Positions 9,271-18,750 are shown, counted from the stretch's first letter. The stretch: DNA of 64,000 nucleotides from Burkholderia ambifaria AMMD (GCF_000203915.1 NC_008391.1:62001-126000), one strand, 5' to 3'. Translations and numbers: made by a program. The notes: generated by a model not told the origin, from the letters alone.

Positions 9271-9391
9271 GCGCGCCGGTCTCGCGCGCGGACCGCCGGC
9301 CCGATCGCGCGGCGTTCTGTATCATGTGCTGGCGCGCTGGCCGCCCGTGCGGTGCACGATCTGCCGCCGCACCCGAACACGCGCCGCCAAC

Positions 9392-10288
9392 ATGAACGAC
9401 ACCACCTTGCACGACCCCTCATCCGCCAGCGTCGATCCGGCTGCGCTCGATGCGCTGCACACGTTCGTCGAGCGCCATCCGCGGCTGCTCGTGCTGACAG
9501 GTGCGGGCATCAGCACGGATTCCGGCATTCCCGGCTATCGCGACCACAACGGTCAATGGATGCGCTCCCCGCCGATCCAGCTGCACGAATTCCTCGGTTC
9601 CGACACGGCGCGCCGACGCTACTGGGCGCGCAGCATGATCGGCTGGCCGGTGGTCGGGCGCGCGCAGCCGAACCGCTCGCACGTCGCGCTCGCGCGGCTC
9701 GGCGGCGCGGGCCGGATCGAGCGCCTCGTCACGCAGAACGTCGACGGCTTGCACCAGCGCGCGGGCAGCGGCGACGTGATCGAACTGCACGGCGGCATCA
9801 ACCATGTCACGTGCCTCGATTGCGGCGCGCATCACGCGCGCGCGACGATCCAGACCGTGCTCGAAACGGACAACCCGGAACTGCTGGGCGCGCAGGCGGA
9901 GCCCGCCGCCGACGGCGACGCGCACCTCGAATGGGCCGCGCTCGACACGTTCCGCATTCCGGCCTGCCCGGCCTGCGGCGGGTTGCTGAAGCCGGCGGTG
10001 GTGTTCTTCGGCGAGAACGTGCCGCGCGAGCGCGTCGCGCTGGCGTCGCAGGCGCTCGATGCGGCCGATGCGCTGCTCGTCGTCGGCTCGTCGCTGATGG
10101 TGTATTCCGGCTATCGGTTCTGCGTGTGGGCGCAGGCGCGGAACAAGCTCGTCGCCGCGCTGAACCTCGGCCGCACGCGCGCCGATCCGATGCTGACGCT
10201 GAAGGTCGAGGCGCGATGCGCGCCCGCGCTCGACGCGCTGAATGCGCGGCTGGGCGTGTGCGGCGGTGCACCGGAGCACGCATCGTGA
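9392..10288 (+). CDS. Sir2-family NAD-dependent protein deacylase (sirtuin)
   Basis: 298 residues from ATG 9392. The NAD-binding motif 'GAGISTDSGIPGYRD' lies at residues 37-51, 'TQNVDGLH' at 113-120 and the catalytic His132 in 'ELHGG'. Zinc ligands are Cys140/Cys143 and Cys191/Cys194 (CLDC, CPAC). 'GSSLMVYSGYR' and a C-terminal nucleotide-binding segment complete the fold. It removes acyl groups from lysines using NAD+. The open frame extends upstream but without motifs. The stop overlaps the GTG start of the methyltransferase (GTGA), so the two are translationally coupled. Confidence 0.95.
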   Translation: MNDTTLHDPSSASVDPAALDALHTFVERHPRLLVLTGAGISTDSGIPGYRDHNGQWMRSPPIQLHEFLGSDTARRRYWARSMIGWPVVGRAQPNRSHVALARLGGAGRIERLVTQNVDGLHQRAGSGDVIELHGGINHVTCLDCGAHHARATIQTVLETDNPELLGAQAEPAADGDAHLEWAALDTFRIPACPACGGLLKPAVVFFGENVPRERVALASQALDAADALLVVGSSLMVYSGYRFCVWAQARNKLVAALNLGRTRADPMLTLKVEARCAPALDALNARLGVCGGAPEHAS

Positions 10289-10926
10289 CCGGGCCGACGT
10301 CTTCGCCCGATCCGTCCGCGCGGCTGTCGGCGCCGGCCGCCGAGCGCAATCGCGGGCCGATCCTCGACGTGCTGCGCCGCGTGCTGCCGGCGAGCGGCAG
10401 TGTGCTCGAAATCGCGAGCGGCACCGGGCAGCATGCGGTCCATTTCGCGCAGGCGCTGCCGGGGTTGCGCTGGCAGCCGAGCGATCCCGACGCGCACGCG
10501 CGCCGCTCGATCGCCGCGTGGGTCGCGCATGCGGGCCTCGCGAACCTGGCCGAGCCGCTGGCGTTCGACGTGCGCGATGCGTCGTGGCCGGCCGCGGCGC
10601 TCGACGCGATCGTCTGCATCAACATGATTCATATCTCGCCGTGGGCGTGCACCGACGCGTTGTTCGACGGCGCGTCGCGCGCGCTGCGCCCCGGCGGCGT
10701 GCTGTTCCTGTACGGCCCGTATCGCCGCGAAGGCCGGCACACGGCGCCGTCCAACGCAGCCTTCGACCAACAGTTGCGCAGCCGCGACCCGTCGTGGGGC
10801 GTGCGCGATCTCGAGGCGGTCGTGGCGCTCGGCCTCGATCGCGGGCTCGACTGCACCGAGGTCATCGAGATGCCGGCGAACAACCTGAGTGTCGTGTTCC
10901 GCCGGCTGCCGCACGCGGAGCAATGA
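10285..10926 (+). CDS. DUF938-family SAM-dependent methyltransferase
   Basis: The GTG start at 10285 overlaps the Sir2 stop by four bases and gives 213 residues. SAM-binding motif I is 'VLEIASGTGQHAVHFA', followed by 'WQPSDPDAHARRSI' and 'DAIVCINMIHISPW', the pattern of the DUF938 family. 'RPGGVLFLYGPYRREGRHTA' and the C-terminal 'NLSVVFRR' are also diagnostic. The substrate of the family is not established to my knowledge. Coupling to the sirtuin suggests joint expression, not necessarily a shared pathway. Confidence 0.9.
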   Translation: MTGPTSSPDPSARLSAPAAERNRGPILDVLRRVLPASGSVLEIASGTGQHAVHFAQALPGLRWQPSDPDAHARRSIAAWVAHAGLANLAEPLAFDVRDASWPAAALDAIVCINMIHISPWACTDALFDGASRALRPGGVLFLYGPYRREGRHTAPSNAAFDQQLRSRDPSWGVRDLEAVVALGLDRGLDCTEVIEMPANNLSVVFRRLPHAEQ

Positions 10927-11023
10927 CACGCCGGCGCGCATCGCGGCCGGGTTTCCACTATCCTTTCGCCTGTGCGCGCGGCCCGGTTCGGGTCGCGCCC
11001 CGTTTTTTCCGGAGAATTGAATA

Positions 11024-12436
11024 ATGGGCAAACAAGCCATCGGTGTGATCGGACTCGCGGTGATGGGCCGCAATCTCGCACTCAATATCGAGAGCCGCGG
11101 TCATGCGGTGTCGGTGTACAACCGCAGCCGCGCGAAAACCGACGAACTGATCGCCGAATTCCCCGGTCGCAATCTGGTACCGACCTATACGCTCGAGGAG
11201 TTCGTCGCGTCGCTCGAAACGCCGCGCCGGATCCTGATGATGGTGAAGGCCGGCGAAGCGACCGATGCAACGATCGCCTCGCTCAAGCCGCTGCTCGAGA
11301 AGGGCGACGTGCTGATCGACGGCGGCAATACGCATTTCACCGACACGATCCGCCGCAACCAGGAACTCGCGCAATCGGGCCTGCACTTCATCGGCACCGG
11401 CGTGTCGGGCGGCGAAGAGGGCGCGCTGCGCGGCCCGTCGATCATGCCCGGCGGCCAGCGCGACGCTTACGACCTGGTCGAGCCGATCCTCAAGCAGATC
11501 GCCGCGAAGGCGCCGTCGGACGGCGAGCCGTGCGTCGCGTACATGGGCCCGGACGGTGCGGGCCACTACGTGAAGATGGTCCACAACGGGATCGAATACG
11601 GCGACATGCAGCTGATCGCCGAGAGCTATGCGGTGCTGAAGGACGTCGCGGGCCTGACCAACGACGAACTCGGCGCGGTGTACACCGAGTGGAACCAGGG
11701 CGAGCTCGACAGCTATCTGATCGAGATCACGTCGAAGATCTTCGGCAAGAAGGACGACGCAACCGGCAAGCACCTCGTCGACGTGATCCTCGATCGCGCC
11801 GCGCAGAAGGGCACCGGCAAGTGGACGAGCCAGAACGCGCTGGATCTGGGCGTGCCGCTGCCGCTCATCACCGAGTCGGTGTTCGCACGCGTGCTGTCGT
11901 CGCTGAAGACGGAGCGTGTCGCGGCCAGCAAGATCCTGTCGGGCCCGGCCGCAGCACCGTTCGACGGCGATCGTGCGGCGTTCATCGAAGCGGTGCGCCG
12001 CGCGCTGTACCTGAGCAAGGTGATCTCGTACGCGCAGGGCTTCGCGCAGCTGCGCACGGCGTCCGAAGAGTACGGCTGGAGCCTCGACCTCGGGACGATC
12101 GCGAAGATCTTCCGCGCGGGCTGCATCATCCGCGCGCGCTTCCTGCAGAAGATCACGGACGCGTACGCGAAGGATCCGGCGCTCGCGAACCTGCTGCTCG
12201 ACCCGTACTTCAAGGACATCGCCGCGAACTACCAGGCGTCGCTGCGCGACGTCGTGGTGGCCGCGGTGAAGGCCGGCGTGCCGGTGCCGGCGTTCGCGTC
12301 GGCGGTCGCGTACTTCGACAGCTACCGCTCCGAGCGGCTGCCGGCGAACCTTGTGCAGGCGCAGCGAGACTTCTTCGGCGCGCACACGTTCGAGCGCACC
12401 GACAAGCCGGGCAGCTTCCACGCGAACTGGTCGTAA
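11024..12436 (+). CDS. gnd: 6-phosphogluconate dehydrogenase (decarboxylating)
   Basis: 470 residues, the full length of the bacterial dimeric enzyme. The N-terminal cofactor domain has '[19 protein letters not shown]' with the following 'YNRS', typical of NADP use. The substrate motif '[19 protein letters not shown]' lies near residue 130 and '[17 protein letters not shown]' near 185. The helical C-terminal domain ends '[20 protein letters not shown]', also conserved. It oxidises 6-phosphogluconate to ribulose 5-phosphate and CO2 in the pentose phosphate pathway. It has its own 97-bp upstream gap and is probably monocistronic. Confidence 0.98.
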   Translation: MGKQAIGVIGLAVMGRNLALNIESRGHAVSVYNRSRAKTDELIAEFPGRNLVPTYTLEEFVASLETPRRILMMVKAGEATDATIASLKPLLEKGDVLIDGGNTHFTDTIRRNQELAQSGLHFIGTGVSGGEEGALRGPSIMPGGQRDAYDLVEPILKQIAAKAPSDGEPCVAYMGPDGAGHYVKMVHNGIEYGDMQLIAESYAVLKDVAGLTNDELGAVYTEWNQGELDSYLIEITSKIFGKKDDATGKHLVDVILDRAAQKGTGKWTSQNALDLGVPLPLITESVFARVLSSLKTERVAASKILSGPAAAPFDGDRAAFIEAVRRALYLSKVISYAQGFAQLRTASEEYGWSLDLGTIAKIFRAGCIIRARFLQKITDAYAKDPALANLLLDPYFKDIAANYQASLRDVVVAAVKAGVPVPAFASAVAYFDSYRSERLPANLVQAQRDFFGAHTFERTDKPGSFHANWS

Positions 12437-12634
12437 CGGGCTGCGAGGACGGTATTGTTGCGAAATTCTATTCTTTGAGTAGGGTTTTTCGTTCCCGGAT
12501 CCCGGAATTGTTGGCTCCGCGGAAACAGTGTTTTCGTTCTTTCATGGTTTTCCCTAGGTGATCTCCGGACTAAACTTTGATCAATCGCTGCAGACATGGT
12601 GTGTGCGGCGAAGCAAAAAATACCGGAGGTAATC

Positions 12635-12979
12635 ATGAAATCGCTGATCGCAACGTTCGCTGCAGCTGCTGTCCTCGCCGTTCCCGCCGTGTCGTTTGCC
12701 CAACAGAACGCGCCCGTCACCCGTGCGCAGGTCAAGGCCGAGCTGGCCGAGCTGCAACAGGCCGGCTACAAGCTGGGCAGCGACCGTACCGACTACCCGG
12801 CAGGCATCCAGGCAGCTGAAGCCCGTCTGAGCCCGCAGCAAAACGTCGCCGCTGCCGATACGAGCGGCTACGGCGCGCAATCGGCCGCCCAGCAAGAGTC
12901 GGGCGCTCCGGCAGCCGCCAAGACCGGCTGGCAAGTAAAGCGCGTGTCGGATGGCGCACCGGTCTACAAGGGTCGTTAA
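12635..12979 (+). CDS. Small secreted DUF4148-family protein
   Basis: 114 residues from ATG 12635, which has GGAGG at 12625-12629. Residues 1-21 (MKSLIATFAAAAVLAVPAVSF) are a signal peptide cleaved after 'SFA'. The mature part starts with 'VTRAQVKAELAELQQAGYK', the DUF4148 hallmark, and is rich in Ala and Gln. These short periplasmic proteins are abundant in Burkholderia and have no established function. Monocistronic, ended by a strong terminator at 13036. Confidence 0.9.
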   Translation: MKSLIATFAAAAVLAVPAVSFAQQNAPVTRAQVKAELAELQQAGYKLGSDRTDYPAGIQAAEARLSPQQNVAAADTSGYGAQSAAQQESGAPAAAKTGWQVKRVSDGAPVYKGR

Positions 12980-13035
12980 TCGCCTTCGATCACCGGCCGC
13001 ATGCGCGGCCTGAGCTGATCCCGAGCAGTACACGC

Positions 13036-13073
13036 AGCCCGTCGTTCCGCATCACGGAACGACGGGCTGTTTT
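13036..13073 (+). terminator. Intrinsic terminator after the DUF4148 gene
   Basis: A perfect 14-bp stem (13036-13049 with 13055-13068) and a 5-base loop are followed by GTTTTC. It lies between convergent genes; the T-run is on the plus strand only. Confidence 0.9.
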
Positions 13074-13090
13074 CATTGGCGTCCGCCGCG

Positions 13091-13411
13091 TCAGTGCAGC
13101 GGCCGCGGGCCGCGGCCGATGTCCCGGAACAGCGCCTCGGCCGGTTCGAGCGCCTGCAGCCACGCTTCGTCGTAGCCACTCAGCGTGTCGAGCGCCTCGC
13201 GCAGCCGCTCGATCGCGAGCACCGGCAGCTCGACGCTGTGCCGGGTCGCGCCGCTCAGGTGCGCGACGCTCGCCAGCTGGACGAGGGCGTCCGCGGCTTC
13301 GGCGACGTCCGTCGCGAACACCAGGTGCCGGTTGAGCAATTCGACGAGGCCGCTGGAACCGGCGAAATCCTCGGCGTTGAGCTGCACGGACAGAAACGTC
13401 GCATTGTTCAT
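13091..13411 (-). CDS. Hypothetical 106-residue protein
   Basis: The ATG at 13411 is preceded by GAGGAG six bases upstream, which sets the start; the frame is open far beyond it but without coding character. The product (MNNATFLSVQLNAEDFAGSS...) is soluble, mildly acidic and largely helical, with 'LVELLNRHLVFATDVAEAAD' and no cysteine. I do not recognise the family. It is convergent with the DUF4148 gene and stands alone. Confidence 0.65.
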   Translation of the reverse strand: MNNATFLSVQLNAEDFAGSSGLVELLNRHLVFATDVAEAADALVQLASVAHLSGATRHSVELPVLAIERLREALDTLSGYDEAWLQALEPAEALFRDIGRGPRPLH

Positions 13412-13825
13412 GTTGATCTCCTCTTTATTGGCGGATCGTGCGGTGCATCTCGGAGTATAGGAGGTGGCCGGCAACGGGGGCGGGGGCCGACCGGCCATCG
13501 CGGTCCAGCCGGCAGGAACCCGCCCGGACGCCCGCGCGGCGCGGCTTGCGGACCGCCGGCGCGTGGCCGTGGCGATGCAAGATTGTTGCCGGGTCGGGCG
13601 CCTGTCGCGGTCCTGAGCGCGACAAATGGTATCTTTCACGATCGGGACGACGTGCAAATGGCGCGAAAAGAGGGCCGGTGAGCCCCGTCGCGTCGGCGTC
13701 CCGCTGTGGAAACTGACGGCCGCGACAGCGGTCGGATACTGGTTGGTCCGGCCGTGCGGCCGGACATCGTGCGTCGCGTGCCGGAGGGCGGTGGGTGGCG
13801 CATCGACGCAAATCCGGGAGGACCC

Positions 13826-14557
13826 TTGAGAGAAACGATTCCGATCCACGAGGCGCTCGCGCGCTGGTTGCCGCAGGCGGCGCTCATCGTCGCGGCCGCC
13901 GCGCTGACGGGCTGTACGATGACGCCGTGGACCGACAGCTGGCAGCCGGTGCGGCCGTCGACGCCCATGTCGGCCGCCACGCCGGGCGTGATCGCCGGCT
14001 ATTACCGCGTGAATCCGGGCGACACGCTCGCCGGCATCGCCGCCGCCTACGGGCAGCGCGTGCAGGACCTGGCCAGCTGGAACCGCATGTCGCCCAATGA
14101 CGCCGTGTCGCCCGGCCAGGTGCTGCGCGTCGCGCCGCCGCCTGCCGCGACGTCGCTCGGGCAGCCGTCCACCGCGGCGCAACCGGGTTCGCTGGCATGG
14201 CCGGCGACGGGAAGCGTCGCCGCGCCGTTCTCGGCCGGCAGGACGCGCGGCATCACGATCGCCGCGTCGGGCCCCGACCATTCGGTGCGGGCCGCGGCAA
14301 ACGGGCGGGTGGTCTACGCCGGCTCCGGCGTCAAGGCGTACGGCCCGCTCGTGATCCTGAAGCACGACAACGGGCTCATCACGGCCTATGGGCACAACGG
14401 CAGACTGCTCGTCAACGAAGGCGACGCGGTGCGCGTGGGCCAGCCGATCGCCGAGATGGGCACCGACGCGAGCGGCCGCTCGACGTTCGAGTTCGAGGTC
14501 CGGCAGAACGGCAAGGTCGTCGATCCGATGAACTTCCTGCCGCGCAACGGCGGCTGA
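13826..14557 (+). CDS. LysM/LytM (M23-like) lipoprotein, probable non-catalytic NlpD-type amidase activator
   Basis: The start is a TTG at 13826 with GGGAGG five bases upstream, giving 243 residues; the open frame upstream has no ribosome-binding site. Residues 11-30 form a lipoprotein signal ending LTGC (Cys30). A LysM domain spans about 59-102 (YYRVNPGDTLAGIAAAYG). A LytM/M23 domain spans about 125-240. The zinc ligands of active M23 peptidases are absent: the usual His and Asp of the first motif are Arg and Thr ('RGITIA'), and the HxH motif reads 'TFEFEV'. Only the 'YGHN' His remains. That pattern matches NlpD/EnvC activators of cell-division amidases, not an endopeptidase. Outer-membrane anchored. 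Confidence 0.88.
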   Translation: MRETIPIHEALARWLPQAALIVAAAALTGCTMTPWTDSWQPVRPSTPMSAATPGVIAGYYRVNPGDTLAGIAAAYGQRVQDLASWNRMSPNDAVSPGQVLRVAPPPAATSLGQPSTAAQPGSLAWPATGSVAAPFSAGRTRGITIAASGPDHSVRAAANGRVVYAGSGVKAYGPLVILKHDNGLITAYGHNGRLLVNEGDAVRVGQPIAEMGTDASGRSTFEFEVRQNGKVVDPMNFLPRNGG

Positions 14558-14605
14558 CGCGCCGCATCACGACGTGTGCGCCTAGCGGCGCACACGTTCC
14601 CGCCT

Positions 14606-15244
14606 TCATCCTTCCTTAAGCTCCGTGGCGTCAGACTGTCTCGCATGATTGCCGAGCCAGCGAATGCCCACCGCGAGCCCCGTCGCGCCGAGCGCGATCA
14701 GCGAACACTGGATCGCGACCGGCAGATAGCCGTGCGGCCGCGGATCGACGAACGGATAGGGATACCAGTTCTCCACCGAGCCGCGCACGAGCGTATAGCC
14801 GAGATAGACGATCGGAAAGGCGAGCCATGCGAGCGCGCTGCGCCACGGGATCGGCGAGCGCGGCTCCACGTACAGCCAGTCGCACAGCACCACGAGCGGC
14901 ACGATCCGGTGCAGGACCCAGTTGTTCAGGGCTGGTGTGACGTGCAGCAGCGCATCGAGCCGGGCGAGCAGCAGCTCGTAGACGATCGCGGTGATCAGCA
15001 TGTAGAGCACGGCGGCGCCGCGCATCGATTCGTAGCGGGCCGAGCCGGGGCGCGTGACGCGCGACAGCCCCGCGATCAGCATGACCGCCGCATACAGGCT
15101 GCTCAGTTGGGTGAAGTAGCTGAGGTAGTTGCCGAGATGAAAGGTCGGCATGGCCCAGTAGTCGGCGACGCTGTGCAGCGTGGTCGACACCGCGAGCAAC
15201 GCGGCGATCAGCCGGTAGGCCGCAACGAAGAACGCTTTGCTCAT
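14606..15244 (-). CDS. Pr6Pr-family (FAR-17a/AIG1-like) membrane protein
   Basis: 212 residues from the ATG at 15244; the frame remains open to 15388 and an ATG at 15316 is possible, with weak ribosome-binding sites everywhere. Six hydrophobic segments are visible, with 'YFTQLSSLYAAVMLIAGL' early and 'NWVLHRIVPLVVLCDWLYV' in the middle. 'LVRGSVENWYPYPFVDPRPHG' is the hallmark of the Pr6Pr group. Inner-membrane protein of unknown role. It is divergent from cytochrome b561. Confidence 0.8.
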   Translation of the reverse strand: MSKAFFVAAYRLIAALLAVSTTLHSVADYWAMPTFHLGNYLSYFTQLSSLYAAVMLIAGLSRVTRPGSARYESMRGAAVLYMLITAIVYELLLARLDALLHVTPALNNWVLHRIVPLVVLCDWLYVEPRSPIPWRSALAWLAFPIVYLGYTLVRGSVENWYPYPFVDPRPHGYLPVAIQCSLIALGATGLAVGIRWLGNHARQSDATELKEG

Positions 15245-15475
15245 GATGCCCGCGCAACGTCGCACGAAAGCTTCATCGTGCCACAGCCATCGGCGCGCGC
15301 GATGCGGATTTTCCATATGACGGCGCGGTGACGCGTGGCTGCGCGAATTCTTCGGATATTTGATCGGGCCGGGCAACAGCGGCCGCACGCGGGGCTACAA
15401 TCGGTGCAGCCGCCGGGTACCGCCTGGCGCTGCATCTGCCTGCCCCACATACAAACGAGAAACACGAGACCAAGC

Positions 15476-16012
15476 ATGAGAAACATCCTCGCGAAACAGA
15501 CGCGCTACAGCTCGCCTGCGATCTTCTTTCACTGGATCATCTTCCTGCTGGTGGTGCTGGCCTACCTCGCCATCGAGATTCGCGGACCGAAAGGCAGCGA
15601 CAGTCGCGCGTTCTGGATGAACGTGCACTTGCTCGCGGGTACGTCCGTGCTCGTGCTCTCGGTGCTGCGCGTGTTGTGGCGCGTGGTCAGCCGCGTGCCG
15701 GAGCCCATCGTGCAGGCGCCGCTGCTCAAGTGGCTGTCGAAGCTCGCGCATTTCGCGCTGTACCTGTTCATCATCGCCCAGCCGCTGCTCGGCATCATGA
15801 TGATCAACATGGGCGGCAAGCCCGTGTCGCTCGACTGGATCGGCGTGTCGTTCACGCTGTTCGGCCCGGACAAGGCGCTGCGCCCGACGATCAAGGAGGT
15901 CCACGAACTGCTCGGCAATGCGTTCTACTTCGTGATCGGGCTGCATGCGCTGGCCGCGCTTTATCACCATTTCGTGCGGCGCGACGACGTGCTGCGACGC
16001 ATGGCGCCGTGA
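15476..16012 (+). CDS. Cytochrome b561
   Basis: 178 residues with four transmembrane helices. Heme-ligand histidines appear as in the bacterial b561 family: 'IFFHWIIF' near residue 19, 'MNVHLLAGTS' near 50, and the C-terminal 'LHALAALYHHFVRRDDVLRR'. It is a diheme inner-membrane quinol oxidase-like electron carrier, in some family members linked to superoxide scavenging. It has a 231-bp divergent promoter region and is followed by a very strong hairpin, so it is a single-gene unit. Confidence 0.92.
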   Translation: MRNILAKQTRYSSPAIFFHWIIFLLVVLAYLAIEIRGPKGSDSRAFWMNVHLLAGTSVLVLSVLRVLWRVVSRVPEPIVQAPLLKWLSKLAHFALYLFIIAQPLLGIMMINMGGKPVSLDWIGVSFTLFGPDKALRPTIKEVHELLGNAFYFVIGLHALAALYHHFVRRDDVLRRMAP

Positions 16013-16039
16013 TCGCCGCGTGCTGAAGCCGCGCGGCAG

Positions 16040-16086
16040 CCGGGGGCACATGGTTGTGTTGACAACCATGTGCCCCCGGTTCGTTT
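16040..16086 (+). terminator. 18-bp perfect stem-loop after cytochrome b561
   Basis: CCGGGGGCACATGGTTGT (16040-16057) pairs perfectly with 16062-16079 around a GTTG loop. It is followed by TTCGTTT, so it can act as an intrinsic terminator although the T-run is interrupted. Confidence 0.75.
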
Positions 16087-16168
16087 ACCGCGATGTGCGG
16101 CTGGCCTTCGCGGCGAACCTTCGGTAACATCTCGGCTGTTTTTACATTCCGCTTACGCGTCGCCGCGC

Positions 16169-16537
16169 ATGCTGCATCGACATCGTCATCTGACCGCCTG
16201 GCTCGGCGTGTTCGCGATCTGGCTCGCGATCGCGGCGCCGCTGGTGTCGCAGTGGCGACTCGCACGGGTGGCAACACCCGACGCGATTGTCTGCGGTAGC
16301 GAGCATGGCGCGCACCGCGCGCCCGATGCAGGCCACGCGCACGATCCCGCGCGCCATCTCGATGCGTGCGGCTATTGCGGCTTCTTCGCGCACACTCCTG
16401 CGATCGGCGGCGCGGCCGCCGTATTGTTCGCTTTCGTCCCCACCCAGGTCGTTTCCGCCGTCGCGCCGCATGGCGTCGCGCCGCGTGCCGCCCCCTATCC
16501 GCGCGCGTATCCACGCGCACCGCCCGAGCGCGCCTGA
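16169..16537 (+). CDS. DUF2946-family membrane protein
   Basis: 122 residues. One N-terminal membrane helix (LTAWLGVFAIWLAIAAPLV), a His/Asp-rich periplasmic stretch containing 'HLDACGYCGFF' and a second hydrophobic segment (GGAAAVLFAFVP) match DUF2946, whose CxxC and histidines suggest metal handling. It ends about 80 bp before the copper receptor. That pairing is common and suggests a role in copper uptake or sensing. Confidence 0.82.
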   Translation: MLHRHRHLTAWLGVFAIWLAIAAPLVSQWRLARVATPDAIVCGSEHGAHRAPDAGHAHDPARHLDACGYCGFFAHTPAIGGAAAVLFAFVPTQVVSAVAPHGVAPRAAPYPRAYPRAPPERA

Positions 16538-16620
16538 CGCGCTGTCTTCCGTTTCATTCATCGCCGACATCCGTGCGGTCCATCGAGGCCGCGTGGAGGG
16601 CGTCACTCGGGCTTTCGATC

Positions 16621-18750
16621 ATGACCATTCCTTCCTTGCGCGCGCCGAGGGCGTCGCGCCATTGCCGCGCGCGATGCGTGCCGCGCATGCTGAAACTCAC
16701 CATTCCCGCGCTGGCCGTCGGCGCGATGAGCGCGGCGGCCGCCGCTGAAGCCGCGCGCGCGGCCGGTGCGCCGACGGACGACGCGGCCGTACTGCTGCCC
16801 CCCGTCGAAGTCGTCGCGTCGCCGCTGACGACACCGCTCGTCATCGTCACGGATCCGAAGACGCCGCGCCAGCCGCTGCCGGCCAGCGACGGCGCCGACT
16901 ACCTGAAGACGATTCCCGGTTTCACGTCGATCCGCAGCGGCGGGACGAACGGCGACCCCGTGCTGCGCGGGATGTTCGGTTCGCGGCTGAACATTCTGGC
17001 GAACGGGATGCCGACGCTCGGTGCGTGTCCGAACCGGATGGACGCGCCGACTTCGTATATCGCGCCGGAAAGCTATGACAAGGTCACGGTCGTGAAGGGG
17101 CCGCAGACCGTGCTGTACGGCCCCGGCGCATCGGCCGGCACCGTGCTGTTCGAACGCGTGACGCCGCGTTTCGAGCGCCCCGGCATGCGCTTCGACGGCA
17201 GCGTGGTCGGCGGCTCGTTCGGCCGCAACGACCAGAACGTCGACGTGACGGCCGGCACGCCGGACGTCTATGGCCGCGTGAGCGCGAACCACGCGCACGC
17301 GCAGGATTACCAGGACGGCAACGGCAACACCGTGCCGTCGCAATGGGACAAATGGAACGCGGATGCGGCGCTCGGCTGGACGCCCGACGATCACACGCGC
17401 GTCGAACTGACGGCCGGCACCGGTGACGGTTATGCGCGCTATGCGGGGCGCGGGATGGACGGCGCGCATTTCCGCCGCGAGACGTTCGGCCTGTCGTTCG
17501 ACAAGCGGCATCTCGGCGACGTGCTCGAGCGCATCGAGGCGCGCGTGTACTACAACGAAGCCGACCATGTGATGGACAACACCACGCTGCGGCAGCCCGA
17601 TCCGACCAGCAGCATGCCGATGCGGATGGCATCCGAAGTGCGGCGCCGCACGCTCGGCGCGCGGGCGGCGGCGACGTTTCGTTTCGGCGACGACTTCAAG
17701 CTTGTCACCGGCGTCGACGCGCAGTCGAACCGGCTCGACGCGCGCTCGGCGATGGGGCGGCAGAACTACGGCGACCAGCCGTGGGATGCGCAGGCGACGA
17801 TGTGGAATGCGGGCGCGTTCGGCGAGCTGACGTGGTACGCGAGCGATGCGGCGCGCGTGATCGGCGGCGCGCGGGTCGACTACGCGAGCGCCCGCGACAA
17901 GCGTGCGACGACGAGCGGGATGATGGCGAGCAAGCCGAATCCCACCTTCGACGACGATCGCGCGCGCGTGCTGCCGAGCGGCTTCGTGCGCTACGAGCGC
18001 GATCTCGCGTCGCTGCCGGTCACGTGGTACGCGGGAGTCGGTCATGCGGAACGCTATCCGGACTACTGGGAGCTGTTCTCCGCGAAGCGCGGGCCGGCCG
18101 GTTCGGTCAACGCGTTCTCGGCGGTGCAGCCGGAGAAGACCACGCAGCTCGACATCGGCGCGCAGTACAAGAGCGAGCGGGTCGATGCGTGGGTGTCGGC
18201 CTACGCAGGCTATGTGCAGGACTACATCCTGTTCAATTACGCGGCCGGGATGATGGGCCCGACCACGCAGGCGACCAACGTCAACGCGCAGATCTTCGGT
18301 GGCGAAGCCGGCGTGTCGTGGCGGCCGGTCGCACCGCTGCGCGTCGAGACGTCGCTTGCTTATGCATGGGGGCGCAACGCGACGAGCGGCGATCCGTTGC
18401 CGCAGATGCCGCCGCTCGAGGCGCGCGTTGGGCTCGAATACACGCGCGGCGCATGGTCGGCCGGTGGCTTGTGGCGGATCGTTGCGCCGCAGCATCGCTA
18501 TGCGCTGAACGAGGGCAACGTGGTCGGCAAGGACTTCGGTCCGAGCGCCGGATTCGGCGTGTTGTCGCTGCATGCGCAGTACAACGTCAGCAAGAAGGTG
18601 CAGATTTCGGTCGGCGTCGACAACGTGCTGGACAAGGCGTATGCGGAACACCTGAACCTCGCCGGCAATGCGGGCTTCGGCTATCCGGCGAATGCGCCGG
18701 TGATGGAGCCGGGGCGTACGGCATGGGTGCGCGTGAGCGCGAAGCTCTGA
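16621..18750 (+). CDS. TonB-dependent copper receptor (OprC/NosA-like)
   Basis: 709 residues from ATG 16621; a second ATG at 16687 starts directly at a signal peptide (MLKLTIPALAVGAMSAAAAA) and may be the true start. The plug contains 'YLKTIPGFTSIRSGGTNGDP' and 'LGACPNRMDAPTSYIAPESY', with the Cys and Met residues expected for copper receptors, then 'VVKGPQTVLYGPGASAGTVL'. The barrel is Met-rich in places (SSMPMRM, SGMMASKP), again suiting copper. The C-terminus 'GRTAWVRVSAKL' is the TonB-receptor end. Preceded by a DUF2946 gene. It imports copper across the outer membrane. Confidence 0.92.
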   Translation: MTIPSLRAPRASRHCRARCVPRMLKLTIPALAVGAMSAAAAAEAARAAGAPTDDAAVLLPPVEVVASPLTTPLVIVTDPKTPRQPLPASDGADYLKTIPGFTSIRSGGTNGDPVLRGMFGSRLNILANGMPTLGACPNRMDAPTSYIAPESYDKVTVVKGPQTVLYGPGASAGTVLFERVTPRFERPGMRFDGSVVGGSFGRNDQNVDVTAGTPDVYGRVSANHAHAQDYQDGNGNTVPSQWDKWNADAALGWTPDDHTRVELTAGTGDGYARYAGRGMDGAHFRRETFGLSFDKRHLGDVLERIEARVYYNEADHVMDNTTLRQPDPTSSMPMRMASEVRRRTLGARAAATFRFGDDFKLVTGVDAQSNRLDARSAMGRQNYGDQPWDAQATMWNAGAFGELTWYASDAARVIGGARVDYASARDKRATTSGMMASKPNPTFDDDRARVLPSGFVRYERDLASLPVTWYAGVGHAERYPDYWELFSAKRGPAGSVNAFSAVQPEKTTQLDIGAQYKSERVDAWVSAYAGYVQDYILFNYAAGMMGPTTQATNVNAQIFGGEAGVSWRPVAPLRVETSLAYAWGRNATSGDPLPQMPPLEARVGLEYTRGAWSAGGLWRIVAPQHRYALNEGNVVGKDFGPSAGFGVLSLHAQYNVSKKVQISVGVDNVLDKAYAEHLNLAGNAGFGYPANAPVMEPGRTAWVRVSAKL

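Larger units (their letters stand above)
8299..9391. other. 1.1-kb intergenic region with structured RNA candidate
   Basis: No convincing protein gene is visible; the open frames here lack family motifs. Two things stand out and are listed separately: a 12-codon reading frame with a perfect Shine-Dalgarno on the minus strand (8649-8687), and a row of four stem-loops ending in a T-tract on the plus strand (9155-9270). Confidence 0.6.

Noticed and set aside
16040..16079. 18-bp perfect stem as an sRNA or mobile-element end
   Set aside because: It directly follows the cytochrome b561 stop, has a GTTG loop and a short T-rich tail, and no flanking direct repeats or second copy; a terminator explains it.
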